A DNA stretch of 16,426 nucleotides from an uncultured Faecalibacterium sp. (GTDB lineage Bacteria; Bacillota; Clostridia; Oscillospirales; Ruminococcaceae). Positions 13,255 to 16,426 of the stretch are shown piece after piece. The notes beneath the pieces are model-generated. The model saw nothing but the letters and a program-made list of their open reading frames with translations. It was not told the origin of the DNA and did not search any database. Numbering within the stretch: position 1 is the stretch's first letter; every line of letters starts with the position of its first letter. The stretch is taken from assembly GCA_902463905.1 (NCBI GenBank), contig CABQHF010000017.1, positions 1 through 16,426 of the forward strand, given 5' to 3'. A program made the position numbers and the translations under genes.

Positions 13255-16102
13255 GATCATTATCAAGGGTGCCCGCGAGCACAACCTGAAAAATGTAAAC
13301 CTGACCCTCCCGCGGGAGAAGCTCATCGTCATGACCGGCCTGTCCGGTTCGGGCAAGTCCAGTCTGGCTTTCGACACCATCTACGCCGACGGCCAGCGCC
13401 GCTATGTGGAAAGCCTGTCCAGCTACGCCCGCATGTTCCTGGGCCGGATGGACAAGCCCGATGTGGACGAGATCACCGGCCTGTCGCCGGCCATTTCCAT
13501 CGACCAGAAAACCACCAGCCACAACCCCCGGTCCACTGTGGGCACCGTGACCGAGATCTACGATTACCTGCGCCTGCTGTACGCCCGCGTGGGCGTGCCC
13601 CACTGTCCGGTGTGCGGCCGGGTCATCAGTCAGCAGACCGTGGACGAGATGGTGGACGCTGTCCTGAAGCTGGAAGAGGGGACCAAGTTCATGGTGCTGG
13701 CTCCGGTGGTGCGTCAGCGCAAGGGCACCCAGCAGAAGGAGCTGGATGCCGCCCGCCGTGCCGGTTACGCTCGCGTGAAGATCGACGGCAATCTGTACGA
13801 TCTGGATGAGGAGATCACGCTGGAAAAGAACATCAAGCACACCGTGGAGGTGGTGGTGGACCGCCTTGCCCTGCGCAAGGGCATCCGGGGCCGCCTGGCC
13901 GATTCGCTGGAAACGGCACTGGCCCTGACCGGCGGTGTGGTCGAGGTGGAAGTGATCGGCGGCGAAGTGATGACCTTCAGCCAGAATTTTGCCTGCCCGG
14001 AACACGGCATCTCCATCAGCGACCTGTCCCCCCGGCTGTTCTCCTTCAATAACCCGCTGGGTGCCTGCGAAAAGTGCACCGGCCTTGGCACCTTCATGCG
14101 GGTGGACGAGGAACGCATCCTGCCCAACCGAAACCTTTCCATCCGGGAGGGTGCCATCAAGGCCAGCGGCTGGTACTACGCTGAGGGCTCGGTGAGCGAG
14201 ATGTACTATCTGGGCCTTGGCAAAAAGTACGGTTTTACGCTGGACACGCCCATCAAGGATATGAGCACCGAGGCGGTCAACGCCCTGCTCTACGGTACCA
14301 ACGGCGAAAAAATCGAGATGCACCGCACCAACGAGTTTGGCAGCGGCGTGTACTACAACAGCTTTGAGGGCATTGTAGAGAATCTGGAGCGCCGCTTCCG
14401 CGAGACCAACAGCGAGTGGATGAAGGAAGAAATCGGCAGCTTCATGTCCGGTGTGGAGTGCCCGGACTGCCACGGCCGACGCCTGAAACCGGTGGTGCTG
14501 GCTGTAACGGTCGGGGACAAGAACATCAGCGAATTCTGCGAGATGTCCATCCGGGAAGAGCTGGAATTCATCCGGGAAAACGAGCCGAACCTGACCGAAA
14601 AACAGAAGCAGATCGGCGGCCAGATTATGAAGGAAATCAAAAACCGTCTGCAATTCCTTCAGAGCGTGGGTCTGGATTATCTCACGCTGGCCCGGTCGGC
14701 GGGTACGCTGTCCGGCGGCGAGAGCCAGCGCATCCGCCTGACCACCCAGATCGGCAGCGCCCTTTCCGGTGTGCTGTATGTGCTGGATGAGCCCAGCATC
14801 GGCCTGCACCAGCGCGACAACGACAAGCTGATTGCTACACTCAAAAATCTGCGCGACCTTGGCAATACGGTCATCGTGGTGGAGCACGACGAGGACACCA
14901 TGCGCAATGCGGACTATATCGTGGACGTCGGCCCCGGTGCCGGTGTGCACGGCGGTGAGATTGTGGCGGCCGGCAGTGTGAAGGATATCTGCAAGGCCAA
15001 ACGCAGCATCACCGGCGACTATCTCTCCGGCCGCAAGCGCATCGAAGTGCCCCAGACCCGCCGCTCTGGCAACGGCAACTTCCTCACCGTGAAGGGCGCA
15101 CGGGAAAACAACCTGCGCAACCTCGACGTAAAATTCCCGCTGGGTGAGTTCATCTGCGTGACCGGAATTTCAGGTTCCGGCAAGTCCAGCCTGATCAACG
15201 AGATCCTGTACAAAACGCTGGCCTGTGAGCTGAACGGTGCCCGCTCCCGCGCAGGCAAATGCGACGGGATAGAGGGACTGGAGTTTGTGGATAAGGTCAT
15301 CGGCATCGACCAGCAGCCCATCGGCCGCACACCCCGCTCCAACCCCGCCACCTATACCGGGGTGTTCAACGATATCCGCACGGTGTTTTCCCAGACGCAG
15401 GACGCCAAAATGCGGGGCTACGGGCCGGGACGGTTCAGCTTCAACGTCAAGGGCGGCCGGTGCGAGGCCTGCGAGGGCAACGGCATCCTGCAGATCGAAA
15501 TGCACTTTTTGCCGGACGTGTATGTGCCCTGCGAGGTGTGCAAGGGTGCCCGCTACAACCGCGAAACGCTGGAAGTGAAATATAAGGAAAAGACCATTTC
15601 CGACGTGCTGAACATGACTGTGGAAGAAGCGGTGGTGTTCTTTGCCAACCAGCCCAAGATCGCCCGCAAGCTGCAGACCCTGCTGGATGTGGGTCTGGGG
15701 TATGTAACGCTGGGCCAGAGCGCCACCACCCTGTCCGGCGGCGAGGCTCAGCGTGTGAAGCTGGCCAACGAGCTGGCCCGCCGCGGCACCGGCAAAACGG
15801 TGTATATCCTCGACGAGCCCACCACCGGCCTGCACATCGCAGATGTGCACCGTCTGATCGAGGTGCTGCAGAAGCTGGTGGATGCCGGCAATACGGTCAT
15901 CGTCATCGAGCACAATCTGGATCTGATCAAGTGCGCCGACCACATCATTGATCTGGGCCCGGAGGGCGGCAGTGCCGGTGGTCTGATCATCGCCGAGGGT
16001 ACCCCGGAGCAGGTGGCCGAAGTGCCCGGCAGCTTTACCGGCCAGTACCTCAAGCCCCTGCTGGAAAAGGACAAGGCACTGCGGCAGGCAGCACAACAAT
16101 AA
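13241..16102 (+). CDS. uvrA: Excinuclease ABC subunit A
   Basis: UvrA is the dimeric ABC-type ATPase that finds DNA damage and loads UvrB. The 953-residue protein has Walker A motifs GLSGSGKS (33-40) and GISGSGKS (642-649), ABC signatures LSGGESQ (490-496) and LSGGEAQ (831-837), and DEPSIGLH and DEPTTGLH Walker B regions. Three metal modules are visible: CPVC (122-125) with CPDC (407-410); CPEH (252-255) with CEKC (276-279); and CEAC (741-744) with CEVC (764-767). In the second, His255 stands where E. coli has a Cys. The TTG at 13241 is preceded by AAAGGGAG at eight bases and yields the standard MANDKIIIKGAREHNLKN start; an in-frame ATG at 13208 lacks a ribosome site. It overlaps uvrB by 14 bases, so the two are translationally coupled. 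No uvrC lies in the window. Confidence 0.97.
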   Translation: MANDKIIIKGAREHNLKNVNLTLPREKLIVMTGLSGSGKSSLAFDTIYADGQRRYVESLSSYARMFLGRMDKPDVDEITGLSPAISIDQKTTSHNPRSTVGTVTEIYDYLRLLYARVGVPHCPVCGRVISQQTVDEMVDAVLKLEEGTKFMVLAPVVRQRKGTQQKELDAARRAGYARVKIDGNLYDLDEEITLEKNIKHTVEVVVDRLALRKGIRGRLADSLETALALTGGVVEVEVIGGEVMTFSQNFACPEHGISISDLSPRLFSFNNPLGACEKCTGLGTFMRVDEERILPNRNLSIREGAIKASGWYYAEGSVSEMYYLGLGKKYGFTLDTPIKDMSTEAVNALLYGTNGEKIEMHRTNEFGSGVYYNSFEGIVENLERRFRETNSEWMKEEIGSFMSGVECPDCHGRRLKPVVLAVTVGDKNISEFCEMSIREELEFIRENEPNLTEKQKQIGGQIMKEIKNRLQFLQSVGLDYLTLARSAGTLSGGESQRIRLTTQIGSALSGVLYVLDEPSIGLHQRDNDKLIATLKNLRDLGNTVIVVEHDEDTMRNADYIVDVGPGAGVHGGEIVAAGSVKDICKAKRSITGDYLSGRKRIEVPQTRRSGNGNFLTVKGARENNLRNLDVKFPLGEFICVTGISGSGKSSLINEILYKTLACELNGARSRAGKCDGIEGLEFVDKVIGIDQQPIGRTPRSNPATYTGVFNDIRTVFSQTQDAKMRGYGPGRFSFNVKGGRCEACEGNGILQIEMHFLPDVYVPCEVCKGARYNRETLEVKYKEKTISDVLNMTVEEAVVFFANQPKIARKLQTLLDVGLGYVTLGQSATTLSGGEAQRVKLANELARRGTGKTVYILDEPTTGLHIADVHRLIEVLQKLVDAGNTVIVIEHNLDLIKCADHIIDLGPEGGSAGGLIIAEGTPEQVAEVPGSFTGQYLKPLLEKDKALRQAAQQ

Positions 16103-16136
16103 AAAGAGCGCCGGTGCGTAAAAATCGGACTTTTTG
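16101..16136 (+). terminator. Probable weak terminator of uvrBA
   Basis: AAAAAG (16101-16106) and CTTTTT (16130-16135) pair, with an inner CCG/CGG stem, right after the uvrA stop codon. The stem is A-T rich at its base, so efficiency is uncertain. Confidence 0.4.
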
Positions 16137-16163
16137 CAAAAATACCCGAAAAAATTGCAAAAA
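16131..16163. repeat. AT-rich inverted repeat before the tRNA promoter
   Basis: TTTTTGCAA (16131-16139) and TTGCAAAAA (16155-16163) are perfect nine-base inverted arms with a 15-base A-rich loop. The right arm ends five bases before the -35 box of the tRNA promoter. It may act as an UP-like element or as a second arm of the uvrA terminator. Confidence 0.4.
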
Positions 16164-16167
16164 ATGG

Positions 16168-16196
16168 TTGACAAATGCCCCCACTCTGCGTATAAT
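16168..16196 (+). promoter_or_regulatory. Consensus sigma-A promoter of tRNA-Pro
   Basis: TTGACA (16168-16173), 17 bases, TATAAT (16191-16196): a perfect match to consensus in both boxes and spacing. It is preceded by A-rich sequence typical of UP elements and lies 43 bases before the mature tRNA. A short hairpin (CGCTTC/GAAGCG, 16211-16228) sits in the transcribed leader. Confidence 0.95.
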
Positions 16197-16239
16197 ATCT
16201 CTTGTCGCCACGCTTCGGTAGGGAAGCGGAGCGCGATAT

Positions 16240-16317
16240 CCGGGTGTAGCGCAGTTTTGGTAGCGCGCTTGAATGGGGTTCAAGAGGCCGTGAGTTCGAT
16301 TCTCGCCACTCGGACCA
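16240..16317 (+). tRNA. tRNA-Pro (anticodon GGG)
   Basis: The 78-base gene folds as a cloverleaf. The acceptor stem is CCGGGTG with CACTCGG (one G-T pair), followed by A and an encoded CCA. The D-stem is GCGC with GCGC. The anticodon stem is CTTGA with TCAAG around the loop ATGGGGT, so positions 34-36 are GGG, reading proline codons CCC and CCU. The T-arm is GTGAG-TTCGATT-CTCGC. It has its own consensus promoter and a strong terminator, and is a single-gene unit. Confidence 0.95.
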
Positions 16318-16318
16318 T

Positions 16319-16358
16319 AAATCCAACGATTTCACGTTAGAAATCGTTGGATTTTTTT
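16319..16358 (+). terminator. Strong terminator after tRNA-Pro
   Basis: AAATCCAACGATTT (16319-16332) and AAATCGTTGGATTT (16341-16354) form a perfect 14-bp stem around an eight-base loop, with a run of seven T residues from 16352. It begins two bases after the encoded CCA. Confidence 0.95.
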
Positions 16359-16373
16359 GTTTATAGGCTGGCC

Positions 16374-16426
16374 TCATTTGGTTTTGACCACAATTTTGAC
16401 CACAATGCCAAAGATTTTATCTGGTC
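16374..16426 (-). CDS. Possible C-terminal end of a gene entering from the right (integrase-like tail)
   Basis: On the minus strand the last bases read PDKIFGIVVKIVVKTK followed by a TGA at 16376-16374. The repeated VVK is encoded by two tandem 12-base copies. Tyrosine recombinases of Firmicutes integrative elements often end in short Lys/Val-rich tails and sit directly beside a tRNA gene, facing it, as here. Sixteen residues cannot establish the family, and another frame is also open to 16363. This is a hypothesis from position and tail composition only. Confidence 0.25.
   Translation of the reverse strand, partial: PDKIFGIVVKIVVKTK
16382..16405. repeat. Tandem 12-bp direct repeat
   Basis: TTTTGACCACAA occurs twice head to tail at 16382-16393 and 16394-16405 with no mismatch. 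If the stretch is coding on the minus strand, each copy adds a VVK-type unit. Otherwise it could be part of a recombination or attachment region 65 bases past the tRNA end. Confidence 0.8.

Noticed and set aside
11638..13380. 580-codon open frame on the minus strand opposite uvrB
   Set aside because: Antisense shadow of uvrB; its His/Leu/Val-rich composition is an artefact of reading the reverse strand.
12992..14950. 652-codon open frame on the minus strand opposite uvrB/uvrA
   Set aside because: It is a by-product of the GC-rich codons of uvrB and uvrA on the other strand; it matches no family and has no ribosome site.
1..16426. CRISPR array, insertion sequence, toxin-antitoxin pair or defence cluster
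   Set aside because: No regularly spaced repeats, transposase motifs, terminal inverted repeats or defence-type domains were seen.

Overview
The window looks like ordinary chromosome from a GC-rich gut Firmicute of the Oscillospiraceae/Ruminococcaceae type, most like Faecalibacterium. That placement is an inference. It rests on Firmicutes-type class II GalT, strong AGGAGG ribosome sites, GTG and TTG starts, strongly GC-ending codons, and an RluA-family enzyme of a type I associate with clostridia. No 16S or other marker gene is present to confirm it.

Layout, left to right. The minus strand carries a galactose (Leloir) operon, galK then galT; galT runs off the left edge. Next on the minus strand are an AEC-family permease with a striking palindrome touching its ribosome site, and a YejK/NdpA-family nucleoid-associated protein. 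A small PH-domain protein diverges from the latter on the plus strand. An MFS transporter (minus) and an AraC-family regulator (plus) form a divergent pair, followed by a MATE efflux gene (plus). A minus-strand unit holds an RluA-type pseudouridine synthase, a single-PAS-domain protein and a 39-codon reading frame of unknown origin. The plus strand then carries a RadC-family protein, uvrB and uvrA (nucleotide excision repair, overlapping genes), and a tRNA-Pro(GGG) gene with a consensus promoter and a strong terminator. The last 53 bases may hold the C-terminal end of a minus-strand gene, possibly an integrase using the tRNA gene as attachment site.

Functional links. galK and galT are translationally coupled and convert galactose to galactose-1-phosphate and on to UDP-galactose. 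uvrB and uvrA are expressed together for damage recognition. The AraC regulator probably controls the adjacent MFS transporter. Most units are closed by clear hairpin terminators, several of them shared by convergent genes.

I did not find an obviously new multi-gene system. The points most worth a second look are the palindrome at the AEC permease, the small frame behind the PAS gene, the possible integrase end beside tRNA-Pro, and atypical residues in GalK, RluA and UvrA.
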